From contig NZ_JACAFQ010000006.1 in the NCBI RefSeq assembly GCF_015354575.1, positions 95,500 to 159,499 on the forward strand: a stretch of 64,000 nt of DNA, read 5' to 3'. How positions within the stretch are numbered: position 1 is the stretch's first letter; every line of letters begins with the position of its first letter. The position numbers and the translations under genes were made by a program. The stretch comes from Pseudomonas sp. UFMG81. GTDB taxonomy: Bacteria > Pseudomonadota > Gammaproteobacteria > Pseudomonadales > Pseudomonadaceae. Shown here piece after piece: positions 1-8,830 of the stretch. A model generated the notes under the pieces. It made no database searches. It was not told where the DNA came from and was given only the letters and a program-made list of their open reading frames with translations.

Positions 1-918
1 TTTTGCGAATTGGCCAACACTCCAGCGCAGTTCGCCGCCTTCGAAGACGAACAGCGCGACCTCGCCGAGCTTGGCTACCGCCACGAGACGCGCCTGATCG
101 CCCCCGAGCGCATGCACGAAATCGTCGCCAGCGACCTGTATGCCGGCGGCCTGGTGGACATGGGCTCGGGGCACCTGCACCCGCTCGACCTGGTGCAAGG
201 CGAAGCCCGCGCCGCCCATGGCCTGGGGGTGAAGATCTTCGAGCAGAGCCCGGTGCTGCGCATCGAGCACGGCAGCACCGTGACCCTGCACACCGCGCGC
301 GGCAAGGTGCGCGCACAGAGCCTGGTGCTCGGCTGCAACGCCCACCTGGACGAACTGGAACCGCGCCTGAGCGGCAAGGTGTTGCCCGCGGGCAGTTACG
401 TGGTGGCTACCGAGCCGTTGCCCGAACCGCTTGCCCGGTCGCTGATCCCGCAGAACATGGCACTGTGCGACCAGAAGGTTGGCCTGGACTACTACCGCCT
501 GACCGCCGACCGCCGCCTGCTGTTCGGCGGCGCCTGCCACTACTCCGGGCGCGACCCGAAGGATATCGGCGCGTACATGCGGCCCAAGGTGCTCAAGGTG
601 TTCCCGCAGCTGGCCGACGTGCGCCTGGACTACCAGTGGGGTGGCATGATCGGGATCACCGCCAACCGCTTCCCGCAAGTCGGCAGGCTTAGCCAGCACC
701 CCAACGTGTTCTATGCCCAGGGCTACTCCGGGCATGGCCTGAACACCACCCACTGGACCGCCAAGCTGCTGGCCGAAGCCATCGCCACCCAGGCCAGCTA
801 CGGTTTCGACGTGTTCAGCGCGGTGCCGCACCTGACCTTCCCCGGCGGCAAGGCGCTGCGCTCGCCGCTGCTGGCGTTGGGGATGTTGTGGTATCGGTTG
901 CGCGAAGCGTTGGGTTAG
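1..918 (+). CDS. FAD-dependent amine oxidoreductase (PuuB-like), 5' end cut off
   Basis: The frame is open from the first base and ends at a TAG at 916-918, so the N-terminal FAD-binding segment lies outside the window. The visible 305 residues match the C-terminal part of DAO-family enzymes such as gamma-glutamylputrescine oxidase: substrate-domain strands, then the FAD-closing motif around GGMIGITANRFPQVG and a YAQGYSGHGLN motif near the end, both typical of this subfamily. Expected role: oxidative deamination of a polyamine or gamma-glutamyl amine in the cytoplasm. The missing start prevents a firmer substrate call; another DAO-family amino acid oxidase is the main alternative. Confidence 0.8.
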   Translation, partial: FCELANTPAQFAAFEDEQRDLAELGYRHETRLIAPERMHEIVASDLYAGGLVDMGSGHLHPLDLVQGEARAAHGLGVKIFEQSPVLRIEHGSTVTLHTARGKVRAQSLVLGCNAHLDELEPRLSGKVLPAGSYVVATEPLPEPLARSLIPQNMALCDQKVGLDYYRLTADRRLLFGGACHYSGRDPKDIGAYMRPKVLKVFPQLADVRLDYQWGGMIGITANRFPQVGRLSQHPNVFYAQGYSGHGLNTTHWTAKLLAEAIATQASYGFDVFSAVPHLTFPGGKALRSPLLALGMLWYRLREALG

Positions 919-994
919 TGGGCTGGGCCGATGCGGTGGCCGATCACTCAACGCTTAGCGCATAGCGTGGAAGCAACTGCATTGCGCAGGCTGT

Positions 995-1079
995 TGTAGG
1001 AGCGGGCTTGCCCGCGAACACGGGCGTAGCCCGTGCCATTTACCGCAGCGCTGCAATCGCGGGGCAAGCCCGCTCCCAC
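995..1079. repeat. REP-type palindromic pair
   Basis: The ends TGTAGGAGCGGGCTTGCCCG and CGGGGCAAGCCCGCTCCCAC are inverted copies of each other, separated by about 45 bases holding a second small palindrome (cacgggcgtagcccgtg). This is the standard P. putida REP unit in an intergenic space, after the oxidoreductase and against the antitoxin stop. Confidence 0.85.
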
Positions 1080-1081
1080 GC

Positions 1082-1387
1082 TCAGAGGATGGCTTGCAGC
1101 CCCTTGTCGGCGATGATGTTGAGCAGTTTCAAGGCCGGCCCCGCCGGACGCGTTTCGCCCTGCTCCCACTTGCGTACCGTCGAGGCACTGGTATGCAGGT
1201 GCAGGGCGAACACTGGCTGGCTGAAATTCAGCGTTTCACGCAGCCGCTTGATGTCCTGGGGGCTGAACGCCCGCACCGGTGGCGGGCAGATGGCGTCGAA
1301 CTCGCGCAGGGTGACCTTGCCGATCGCCCCCGCCTGTTCCAGGGCACGAAGATCCTCGCGCAACGATTCAATGAGTTTGCTGGTCAC
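1082..1387 (-). CDS. HTH antitoxin (HigA/NadS-like) of a type II toxin-antitoxin pair
   Basis: A 101-residue protein starting at a GTG. The C-terminal half is an XRE/HigA-type helix-turn-helix: FSPQDIKRLRETLNFSQ is the first part, followed by the recognition-helix segment SASTVRKWEQGETRPAGPALK. Such proteins neutralise the partner toxin and repress their own operon. The gene lies downstream of, and overlaps by 20 bases, the RelE-type toxin gene, the toxin-first order seen in HigBA modules. The GTG is chosen because it is the only start that gives a full-length antitoxin. Function by family; the target promoter was not identified. Confidence 0.8.
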   Translation of the reverse strand: MTSKLIESLREDLRALEQAGAIGKVTLREFDAICPPPVRAFSPQDIKRLRETLNFSQPVFALHLHTSASTVRKWEQGETRPAGPALKLLNIIADKGLQAIL

Positions 1388-1751
1388 AATGGACCTCCAT
1401 CAATGCGCCACAGCCAAGGGCTTCGGCCAGTGCGCGGGGTGACAATTCGAGAAAGACCTTGCCGACGAACTGCAGCGCCTTCTGCTCGCTCGGCGTGATA
1501 TTGCCCATGTCGTTCTTTTTAAAGCCGTGCAGAAACACATACCGATTGCCAATGCAGGCGGACAGCAAGGTCCGGTATCCGCCTCGTTTCCCACAATTGA
1601 AACCGGCGATACGCTTCTTGAACAGGCCGCCACCAAGGCTGACCCCTACCAATCCACATCGCATTTCCGTGACGGCCTGGCACAACAAGCTGTCGGGCAC
1701 CTGCTCCCTGCCCTGCCAGCGGGCGAATTCCTTGCGCTTGTAGACGTCCAT
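1368..1751 (-). CDS. RelE/HigB-type toxin
   Basis: The chosen ATG at 1751 gives a 127-residue protein; a longer upstream frame has no family similarity. The motifs LGGGLFKKRIA, GKRGGYRTLL and YVFLHGFKKND are those of the RelE/HigB toxin group (DUF1044 type), small ribosome-dependent mRNA interferases. It overlaps the antitoxin gene by 20 bases, so the two are probably co-translated. Basic residues in the GYRTLL and GFKKND segments fit RNA binding. Activity is inferred from the family and the pairing. Confidence 0.8.
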   Translation of the reverse strand: MDVYKRKEFARWQGREQVPDSLLCQAVTEMRCGLVGVSLGGGLFKKRIAGFNCGKRGGYRTLLSACIGNRYVFLHGFKKNDMGNITPSEQKALQFVGKVFLELSPRALAEALGCGALMEVHCDQQTH

Positions 1752-1930
1752 GTTCAACACCCCGAAACATACCCGTAAAGGGCATACTTTTCCAGCACTG
1801 AACAAAGATGAACAGTCGGCTGATTCAGGTAGCAAGGTGGGAATCCGCCATCCAGCGCCAGGACGCTACTGGCCTTGCGCCAATCATTTGCTAGCGTTGT
1901 TCAGGCCACCCCCACACGGACCCTGCCGTC

Positions 1931-2608
1931 ATGAAGCAACTGCCTCGCGCCACCCTGCTGTGCGCCGCCCTGCTTGCCCTAGTCGCCTGCACCAGCAACC
2001 GCGTCGACCCCAAGGACTACTCCGGCTTTCTCAAGGACTACAGCCGCCTGAAGCCGGCCGAAAGCGTCTCCGGCGCGCCGGTGATGCGCTGGATCGACCC
2101 GGACGTCAAGGCCAGCCAGTACACCAAGGTGTTCATCGAGCCCAGCCAGTTCTACCCCAAGCCACAGCCGACCGAGGTGATCTCGGCGCAGACCCTGCAA
2201 GAGATCACCCGTTACTTCAACGAGGCCATGCGCCGTGAACTGGGCAGCGTGCTGACCCTGGTCAAGGAACCCGGGCCCGGCACCATCGTGGTACGCCCGG
2301 CCATTACCGCGGTGTCCACCAGCAACGAAGGGCTCAGGCCTTATGAGGTGATCCCCATCGCGCTGGTTGCCGCGGCCGTCAATACAGCCGCCGGTGGGCG
2401 CGACCAGGATGTCGATATCGCCGTCGAAGCGGCGTTCCTCGATGGCGCCAACCAGAAGGTGCTGGCCCAGGTGGTGCGCAAAGGCAGCGGCAAGGAGCTG
2501 GAAAACGACAAGCAGAAACTTACCCTCGCCGATGTGAAGCCGGTGCTCGACGGCTGGGCCAGCGACATGCGCCGCAGCTTCGTGTCGCTGCGTCAGAAGG
2601 CCAAGTAG
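1931..2608 (+). CDS. DUF3313 family lipoprotein
   Basis: A 225-residue protein with a lipoprotein signal: basic start, hydrophobic stretch, lipobox LVAC with the lipidated Cys at residue 20. The mature part, including the YTKVFIEPSQFYP and TIVVRPAITAV strands, looks like the DUF3313 family of outer-membrane-associated lipoproteins with no settled function. It stands alone: the upstream TA pair reads the other way and a bidirectional terminator follows 18 bases after the stop. Confidence 0.8.
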   Translation: MKQLPRATLLCAALLALVACTSNRVDPKDYSGFLKDYSRLKPAESVSGAPVMRWIDPDVKASQYTKVFIEPSQFYPKPQPTEVISAQTLQEITRYFNEAMRRELGSVLTLVKEPGPGTIVVRPAITAVSTSNEGLRPYEVIPIALVAAAVNTAAGGRDQDVDIAVEAAFLDGANQKVLAQVVRKGSGKELENDKQKLTLADVKPVLDGWASDMRRSFVSLRQKAK

Positions 2609-2625
2609 CCAATCCCCCTTCACGC

Positions 2626-2662
2626 AAAAAGGCCGCTGATCCTCACGGGCAGCGGCCTTTTT
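2626..2662. terminator. Bidirectional intrinsic terminator
   Basis: AAAAAGGCCGCT and AGCGGCCTTTTT form a 12-base inverted repeat around a 13-base loop. A and T runs on the two sides let it act for the lipoprotein gene (+) and for the permease gene (-). Confidence 0.85.
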
Positions 2663-2679
2663 CGTTCAAAAGCGCGGAA

Positions 2680-3987
2680 TCAGGCGAAGAAGCTGTAGCC
2701 GATCGCCGAAAGGGTGATCAAGCCGATCAACACCACGAACACATTGGACAGGCGCCCCGAATACTGGCGCAGCGCCGGCACCTTGTGCACCGCGTACATC
2801 GGCATGAGGAACAGCAGGCAGGCGATCACCGGGCCACCCAAGCCTTCGATCAGCCCCAGGATGCTCGGGTTGAGCGTGGCCACCGCCCAGCAGGTCACCA
2901 CCATGAACAGCGCCGTGGCACGCTCCAGGCGCTTGGCCGGCCACACCTTGCCACGCCCGCGCAGGCTCTTGACGATCATCCCCTGGAAGCCTTCGCTGGC
3001 ACCGATGTAGTGGCCGAGGAACGACTTGGTGATCGCCACCAGGGCGATCAGCGGGGCGACGAAGGCGATCACCGGCGTCTGGAAGTGGTTGGCCAGGTAC
3101 GACAGGATCGAGATGTTCTGCGCCTTGGCCTCGGCCAGGTTTTCAGGGCTCAGGGCCAGCACGCAGCTGAAGCAGAAGAACATCACCGTCAGCACCATCA
3201 TCACATGGGCGGTGGCCAGGGTGCGGCCGCTCTTGCGGTCGGCGTCAGGGCCGTAGCGGTGCTTCTGGTCGACGGCGAAGGCCGAGATGATCGGCGAGTG
3301 GTTGAACGAGAACACCATCACCGGAATTGCCAGCCACAGGGTCAGCAGCAGCTTCGAGGCGCTGAGGCCTTCATTGGCCTGGGCAAAGAACGCACCGTTC
3401 CAGTTGGGGATCAGGCTCAGCGCCAACAACAGCAGCGAGGCGACGAAGGGATACACCAGCACGCTCATGGCCTTGACGATGAGCTGCTGGCCGCAGCGCA
3501 CGATGATCATCAGGCCGCAGATCAGCAGCAGCGCCAGCAGCGCGCGGGGCGGTGCGTTCAGGTGCAGTTGATGCTCGAGGAAGCTGGTCAGGGTGTTGGT
3601 CAGCGCCACGCTGTACACCAGCAGGATCGGGAAGATGGCGAAGAAGTACAGCAGGGTGATCAGCTTGCCAGCACCCACGCCGAAGTGCTCTTCCACCACC
3701 TCGGTGATGTCTTCGCTGCCGCCCTTGCGCCCGGACAGCACGAAGCGGGTCAGCGCGCGATGGGCGAAGAAAGTCATGGGGAAAGCCAGCAGCGCCAGGA
3801 TCAGCAGCGGCCAGAAGCCGCCGACGCCGGCGTTGATCGGCAGGAACAGGGTGCCGGCGCCGATGGCGGTGCCGTACAGGCCCAGGGCCCAGGTGGTGTC
3901 GTGACGGTTCCAGGTGGTCGAGCCTGCGGCCGAAGCCGGGGCAGCCGAATCCGCACGAATGCTCGTGGTGCTGTGTACATCAGTCAT
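2680..3987 (-). CDS. HAAAP-family serine/threonine permease (SdaC-like)
   Basis: A 435-residue integral membrane protein with about eleven hydrophobic segments. The first, LGLYGTAIGAGTLFLPINAG near residue 35, is the hallmark of the hydroxy/aromatic amino acid permease family. Later conserved parts are FSFNHSPIISAFA near 230 and GHYIGASEGF near 325. The expected function is proton-coupled uptake of serine or threonine across the inner membrane. The next gene in the same orientation is L-serine dehydratase, so the pair imports serine and converts it to pyruvate. A REP unit fills the space between them. Substrate is inferred from the neighbour. Confidence 0.88.
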   Translation of the reverse strand: MTDVHSTTSIRADSAAPASAAGSTTWNRHDTTWALGLYGTAIGAGTLFLPINAGVGGFWPLLILALLAFPMTFFAHRALTRFVLSGRKGGSEDITEVVEEHFGVGAGKLITLLYFFAIFPILLVYSVALTNTLTSFLEHQLHLNAPPRALLALLLICGLMIIVRCGQQLIVKAMSVLVYPFVASLLLLALSLIPNWNGAFFAQANEGLSASKLLLTLWLAIPVMVFSFNHSPIISAFAVDQKHRYGPDADRKSGRTLATAHVMMVLTVMFFCFSCVLALSPENLAEAKAQNISILSYLANHFQTPVIAFVAPLIALVAITKSFLGHYIGASEGFQGMIVKSLRGRGKVWPAKRLERATALFMVVTCWAVATLNPSILGLIEGLGGPVIACLLFLMPMYAVHKVPALRQYSGRLSNVFVVLIGLITLSAIGYSFFA

Positions 3988-4098
3988 GGGTATCGCCTTG
4001 TAGTTGTTTTTGTCGCAGGTACAGCGGGTGTTGCGGTGTGGGTGCTACCCCTGTGGGAGCAACTGTCTTGCTCACAATTTAAAGACCTGGCGCGATCC

Positions 4099-4230
4099 CT
4101 GTAGGAGCGGCCTTGTGTCGCGAATGGGCCGCAGAGCGGCCCCGGCGATCTTGAGGTGTAAACGGGATCCTGGGGGCGCTGCGCGCCCCTTTCCGACCGG
4201 TCAGGCGCCCCGGCAAGGCCGCTCCTACAG
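4099..4230. repeat. REP-type palindrome between permease and dehydratase genes
   Basis: The outer 16 bases CTGTAGGAGCGGCCTT and AAGGCCGCTCCTACAG are perfect inverted copies. Inside are shorter GC-rich palindromes (gggccgcagagcggccc, gggcgctgcgcgccc). It may stop or stabilise transcripts between the two serine genes. Confidence 0.8.
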
Positions 4231-4262
4231 GGGCTCGCGCAAGCCGGCCCCCGCAGGTTGAA

Positions 4263-5639
4263 TCAGCACTCGACAAAGGCCACGGCCAGGCCGCCGCGCG
4301 AGGTTTCCTTGTAGTTGGCGTGCATGTCGGCGCCGGTGTCGCGCATCGTGCGGATCACCCGATCGAGGGAGATGAAGTGTTCGCCGTCGCCGCGCAGGGC
4401 CATCTGCACGGCGTTGATCGCCTTCACCGCAGCGATGGCGTTGCGCTCGATGCATGGCACCTGCACCAGGCCACCGACCGGGTCGCAGGTCAGCCCCAGG
4501 TTGTGCTCCAGGGCGATCTCGGCAGCGTTCTCCAGTTGCGGCGCGGTGGCGCCGAGCACTTCGGCCAGGCCAGCGGCGGCCATCGAGCAAGCCGAGCCCA
4601 CCTCGCCCTGGCAGCCAACCTCGGCACCGGAGATCGACGCGTTCTTCTTGCACAGGATGCCTACTGCAGCAGCAGCGAGCAGGAACGCCACCACATCGTC
4701 GTCACAGGCACCGGGGTTGAACTTCATGTAGTAGTGCAACACCGCCGGGATGATCCCCGCTGCACCATTGGTGGGGGCGGTGACCATGCGCCCGCCAGCG
4801 GCGTTTTCTTCGTTGACCGCCAGGGCGAACAGGTTGACCCATTCCATGGCGCTGAGGGTCGAGCCAATCACGTTCGGTTTGCCGACTTCCTGCAGGCTGC
4901 GGTGCAGGCGCGCAGCACGGCGCTTGACCTTCAGCCCACCTGGCAGGATGCCTTCGTTGCGCAGGCCATTGTCGACGCACTCGCGCATCGCCGCCCAGAT
5001 CTTCAACAGGCCCTCGCGCACCTCGGCTTCCGGGCGCCAGGCGCATTCGTTGGCCAGCATCAGTTGGCCAACGCTCAGGTTGTGCTGCTTGCACAGGGCC
5101 AGCAGTTCGGCGCCGCTGGAGAACTCATAGGGCAGCGCGACCTCGTTGGCACCGCCGGCTGGCGCGTCGATCTCGCCCTCCTCGACGATGAAGCCGCCGC
5201 CGACCGAGTAGTAGGTCTGGCTGAACTGGCTGCCCTGCGCATCGAAGCTTTCGAGGGTCATGGCGTTGGGGTGGTACGCCAGGTTCTCGTCGAGCAGGCG
5301 CATGTCACGGGTGTAGTGGAATTCGACCGGGTGGCTGCCATCGAGCATCAGGCACTGCTCCTGCATCAACTGGTCGATACGCGGCTCGATGCTGTGCGGG
5401 TCGATGCGGTCCGGCCACTGGCCCATCAGGCCAAGCAGGCAGGCGCGGTCGGTGGCATGGCCGACACCGGTGGCCGACAGCGAACCGTACAAGCGCACCT
5501 CGACCCGCACCACCGCGGCCAGCAAACCACGCTCGCGCAGAGCCTGGGCGAAGGTCGCCGCGGCGCGCATGGGGCCGACGGTGTGGGAGCTGGACGGGCC
5601 GATGCCAATCTTGAAAAGGTCGAAAACACTGATAGCCAT
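4263..5639 (-). CDS. sdaA: L-serine dehydratase (iron-sulfur, single-chain)
   Basis: Converts L-serine to pyruvate and ammonia. The start [20 protein letters not shown] at 5639 gives 458 residues, the usual length of the single-chain bacterial enzyme, and begins with the invariant GPSSSHT loop; a longer upstream frame is not family-like. Near residues 335-400 are the cluster-ligand cysteines in [14 protein letters not shown] and the segment [14 protein letters not shown]. The permease gene lies downstream on the same strand and a LysR regulator is divergent upstream, so serine-responsive control by that regulator is likely. Confidence 0.93.
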   Translation of the reverse strand: MAISVFDLFKIGIGPSSSHTVGPMRAAATFAQALRERGLLAAVVRVEVRLYGSLSATGVGHATDRACLLGLMGQWPDRIDPHSIEPRIDQLMQEQCLMLDGSHPVEFHYTRDMRLLDENLAYHPNAMTLESFDAQGSQFSQTYYSVGGGFIVEEGEIDAPAGGANEVALPYEFSSGAELLALCKQHNLSVGQLMLANECAWRPEAEVREGLLKIWAAMRECVDNGLRNEGILPGGLKVKRRAARLHRSLQEVGKPNVIGSTLSAMEWVNLFALAVNEENAAGGRMVTAPTNGAAGIIPAVLHYYMKFNPGACDDDVVAFLLAAAAVGILCKKNASISGAEVGCQGEVGSACSMAAAGLAEVLGATAPQLENAAEIALEHNLGLTCDPVGGLVQVPCIERNAIAAVKAINAVQMALRGDGEHFISLDRVIRTMRDTGADMHANYKETSRGGLAVAFVEC

Positions 5640-5785
5640 GCTAATGCCTGACCGTGGCAACTGTTTACGCTGCGCCACGGCTCCGTGGAAAAATTGAAGG
5701 GTCTTGCCAAGTTGCGCGATACTGACGCGCAGTTGTCTAGATGACCAACGAAAATTCCTACACAAGCCTTTAGCAGAACTAAACA

Positions 5786-6733
5786 ATGAAAGGACCGCTC
5801 AATGGCCAGGTGTATGTCTGGCTGCATGTGTTCGCCTGCGCCGCCCGGCACCTGTCGTTCACCCGCTGTGCCGAGGAACTGCATATCACCCCCGGCGCAG
5901 TCAGCCAACAGATGCGCCAGCTCGAGGAGCGCCTGGGCTATCGTCTGTTCCTGCGCCGCGCCCGGGGTGTGGAGCTGTCGGCCGAGGGCCAGCGCCTGGC
6001 GCAGACCGTGGCCGAGGCCTACGGCAGCATCGAAGCCGAGCTGCTGCGCCTGGACGCCGGCGAAATTCGCGGCACCCTGCGCCTGCGCTCAATCCCTTCG
6101 TTCCTGGCCAAGTGGCTGACCCCGCGCCTGCCGCGCTTCCAGCAGCGCTACCCCGACATCGAGCTGCGCCTGGTGGCCGAGGACAGCAACCAGGCGCTGC
6201 ACCCGGAGGACTTCGACTTGGCCATCGACCTCAACGACGGCAGCTACCCGGGCATGCTCTCCACGCCGCTGCTGGACGAACAGATCTTCCCGGTCTGCTC
6301 CCCTGCCCTGCTGCGCGGCCGCCCACCGCTGCACGGCCCGGCCGACCTTGTGCACTACCCGCTGCTGCACGATATCACCGCCTGGCGCGGCAGCTCGGAG
6401 TACGCCGAGTGGGAGTTCTACCTGGACGGCATCGGCGCCGCCGGGCTCGACGTGCGCCGCGGCCATACCTTCAACCGCAACCACCTGACCATCGAGGCGG
6501 CGATTGCCGGTATCGGCGTGGCCATTGCCCGGCGCACCCTGCTCAATGACGAACTGGAGCGAGGGGCACTGATCGTGCCGTTCGGGGTGCCGATCGCCAA
6601 CCACAAGCGCTATGTGCTGCTCTACCCGCCCGGTGGCCTGAGCCAACCGGGCGCCCGCGCCGTGCATGACTGGCTGGTGGAAGAGGCGCAAGGGTTCCGG
6701 GCACTGCACCCGCTGGCGCTGGCCGGTGACTGA
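5786..6733 (+). CDS. LysR-family regulator (GcvA/DsdC-like)
   Basis: A 315-residue LysR protein. The N-terminal winged helix contains HLSFTRCAEELHITPGAVSQ, followed by the typical LEERLGYRLFLRR stretch; the effector domain starts near residue 95. It is transcribed away from the serine dehydratase gene, with 146 bases between the two starts. That arrangement usually means it controls the divergent gene and itself. Serine, or a related amino acid, is the natural candidate co-inducer, but this rests only on position. Confidence 0.88.
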   Translation: MKGPLNGQVYVWLHVFACAARHLSFTRCAEELHITPGAVSQQMRQLEERLGYRLFLRRARGVELSAEGQRLAQTVAEAYGSIEAELLRLDAGEIRGTLRLRSIPSFLAKWLTPRLPRFQQRYPDIELRLVAEDSNQALHPEDFDLAIDLNDGSYPGMLSTPLLDEQIFPVCSPALLRGRPPLHGPADLVHYPLLHDITAWRGSSEYAEWEFYLDGIGAAGLDVRRGHTFNRNHLTIEAAIAGIGVAIARRTLLNDELERGALIVPFGVPIANHKRYVLLYPPGGLSQPGARAVHDWLVEEAQGFRALHPLALAGD

Positions 6734-6868
6734 ACAAGTATCACGCCAACTGATACGCCCTGTTACGGCAAGGGCCTGTGCTGGCCTGGAACAGGTGTGC
6801 CACGACATTCGCCGGCAAGCCGGCGCTCAAGGAACAAAGCGTAAGTCTCTGATTCAATGAGGTTGCTA

Positions 6869-6950
6869 TGGGAGCGGCTTTAGCCGCGAACACCGGCAGA
6901 GCCGGTGCCCATCCACCGCGTCGCCTGCTTCGCGGCTAAAGCCGCTCCCA
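6869..6950. repeat. REP-type palindromic pair
   Basis: TGGGAGCGGCTTTAGCCGCG and its inverted copy CGCGGCTAAAGCCGCTCCCA flank a small caccggcagagccggtg palindrome. It occupies most of the 353-base space after the LysR gene. A further short hairpin, CGCCGGCAAGCCGGCG, lies at 6810-6825. Confidence 0.85.
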
Positions 6951-7086
6951 CAGGGGATCGCGGCGCGTCCCTGCCCAGCTGTAACGCCGCGATACTTCGC
7001 GCCCTCTCCCACCGGGCCTAGAGTGGCCAGGTCGATGCGCCAAGCCGCCATCGACCGTCATCACTCAACAAGGACAGAGGGACACC

Positions 7087-7842
7087 ATGAGCAATTCGAA
7101 TGCCGCAAGCAAACAACAGCTCGCCGTCGCCCAGCAGCACCAGGAGCAGGTGCAAAAGGCAGTCAAATCGCTGCTTGGCAACACCCAGGCCCTGAGCCAG
7201 GATCACTACGCCAGGCTGCTTGGCACCGTCGCCGCCGCCGCCACCAAGCAGGTGACCATCAAGGTTGCCACCAGCGACCTGCAATTCCTCAAAGCCAACA
7301 ACTACAAGCTTTGTTTCGCCAAAAAAGTGGGCGATGCGGCCTACAACGTGGTCTGGCAGTCATACGACAAATTCCTGGTCACCAACACCTTCAGCTGGAC
7401 CCCTCAATACCAACTGTTCGGCACCAACCGCTTCGAGGACAACGTGACCGTGGATGCTTCCACCAATATCGTCACGATCGGCCTCGGTCAGCAGGCGACC
7501 CTCGACAAGGCCGGCGTGCTGGGTGCACCTTCCACGGGTGGGCCGGACACGTCGATCACCATGCTCAACAACTACGGCTCGATCCACCCTGGGGTCAACC
7601 AGCTGTCCACTGGCATCGACGGCAGCCAGGTGAGCACGCCGATCTACGTGGCCGAGAATTCGGTCGCCCTGGGCAGTGCCACCCTCACCCCCAAAGAAAC
7701 CGTACTGGTCTGGTTCCAGCAGGACGTCGAGACCAGCACCATGTTCAGCACCGCGCGCTCCAACGCCCAGGAGATCGACCTGACTTTCAGCAACAGCGCC
7801 ACCTACGAATACAAAGACCAGAAGTGGATCATCCCGTCCTGA
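7087..7842 (+). CDS. Unrecognised 251-aa protein, probably soluble and beta-rich
   Basis: I do not recognise this family. The start at 7087 follows a GAGGGACACC ribosome site. Residues 1-45 are alanine/glutamine-rich and probably helical. From residue 55 on the sequence alternates polar and hydrophobic residues as beta proteins do, with an aromatic cluster including NNYKLCFAKKV and NTFSWTPQYQLFGTNRF. There is no signal peptide, membrane helix or lipobox. There is one cysteine. It stands alone behind a REP unit and ends at a hairpin. Codon use looks native. A lectin-like or pore-forming fold is conceivable but I have no motif to support it. Confidence 0.75.
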   Translation: MSNSNAASKQQLAVAQQHQEQVQKAVKSLLGNTQALSQDHYARLLGTVAAAATKQVTIKVATSDLQFLKANNYKLCFAKKVGDAAYNVVWQSYDKFLVTNTFSWTPQYQLFGTNRFEDNVTVDASTNIVTIGLGQQATLDKAGVLGAPSTGGPDTSITMLNNYGSIHPGVNQLSTGIDGSQVSTPIYVAENSVALGSATLTPKETVLVWFQQDVETSTMFSTARSNAQEIDLTFSNSATYEYKDQKWIIPS

Positions 7843-7848
7843 GCCGTG

Positions 7849-7872
7849 GCCGCCGGGGTTCGCCCCGGCGGC
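7849..7872. terminator. GC-rich hairpin between convergent genes
   Basis: GCCGCCGGGG and CCCCGGCGGC form a 10-base stem with a TTCG loop right after the stop of the preceding gene. No T run follows, so efficient intrinsic termination is uncertain. It may serve both converging genes. Confidence 0.45.
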
Positions 7873-7873
7873 A

Positions 7874-8650
7874 TCAGCGGTTGTGCTGAATGAACTGCGC
7901 GATCACGCAGTCGGCGATGGCTTCGGCCAGCTCCTGCTCCAAGGCGATCAGCAATGGCCCGCCTCGGTCGAAGTGCGCCGACCAGAGCAGACCGCCGGCC
8001 TCCACGTCCACCAGGCGCACCGCCACCCGCACCCGATTGACCTCGGCACGCACACTCCCCTCCAGCAGATAGCCGTGTTCATGGTCCCGCCCGACAGGTG
8101 CACCGCGCGGCAGGCGTACCCGCACCGAGGCCCGCTCGAAGCCATGGAACAGCAGGTCGCACAATTCCTCGCCCAGCCCGCGCGCAAACGCCCCACCCAG
8201 CGTGGTCAGGCAACTGAATGGCCGCACGCACAATATCGCCGGCCGACCATCCGCCAACGGTGCGCCATGGCGTTCGCAACACAGCTTGTAGCCCCCCGCC
8301 GGAACACTCAGGCGCAACGGCTCATGCGCCCCAAGGGTGGCGTAGTAGGTGGCGAGCTTGCGCCGCAGGCGACCGACCTGCACCCGCACCACCGGGTCGT
8401 CCCCGGTGCAATACACGGCAGGATCGCGGCGAAACACCGCGATGCCGATATCGTATTCACTGGGAATGCCCACGCCCTCTTGCTGGCTGCGCTGGGCCAG
8501 GTAGCTGAGCAGGCTGCCCAGCCGGCGCGACTTGACGAACAACGGGCTGGCCAGCAGCCCTTCGACCGCCCCTTGCAATTCACTGCGATGTTTTGGCAGG
8601 TCGCGGGCCATGACCGGCGCGCGAACCTTGCCCATGCGTTTGATGCCCAT
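7874..8650 (-). CDS. Winged-helix-like regulator with FlgO/TolB-N type C-terminal domain
   Basis: The start at 8650 is chosen for its GGGAG ribosome site 10 bases upstream; it gives 258 residues. The N-terminal part, with a segment near residues 70-110 (FRRDPAVY, then VRVQVGRLRRKLATYYAT), is the pattern of a winged-helix-like domain found before adenylate-cyclase-type and TPR proteins. The C-terminal half, including GYLLEGSVRAEVNRVRVAVR and LLWSAHFDR, matches the FlgO / TolB N-terminal-like fold. No cyclase catalytic domain is present. It follows the last gene of the exopolysaccharide cluster on the same strand, about 180 bases away, so a link to that cluster's control is possible but unproven. 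Confidence 0.6.
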   Translation of the reverse strand: MGIKRMGKVRAPVMARDLPKHRSELQGAVEGLLASPLFVKSRRLGSLLSYLAQRSQQEGVGIPSEYDIGIAVFRRDPAVYCTGDDPVVRVQVGRLRRKLATYYATLGAHEPLRLSVPAGGYKLCCERHGAPLADGRPAILCVRPFSCLTTLGGAFARGLGEELCDLLFHGFERASVRVRLPRGAPVGRDHEHGYLLEGSVRAEVNRVRVAVRLVDVEAGGLLWSAHFDRGGPLLIALEQELAEAIADCVIAQFIQHNR

Positions 8651-8830
8651 CGACCTGCGTCTCCCTGCAGGACCCTGCCGACCCTTAACGCGGGGCAGCA
8701 CCGGCTAGGCCACTCGTCCGTGATTGGCGTCGCCTGCCCGATGCAGGCCACTCGCCATCGCCCAGCAAGTGTAGTGCCCTGTAGGAAGATGCGTGGCCGA
8801 TGGTCGGGCCATCCATCGGCCAGTGGCGGC

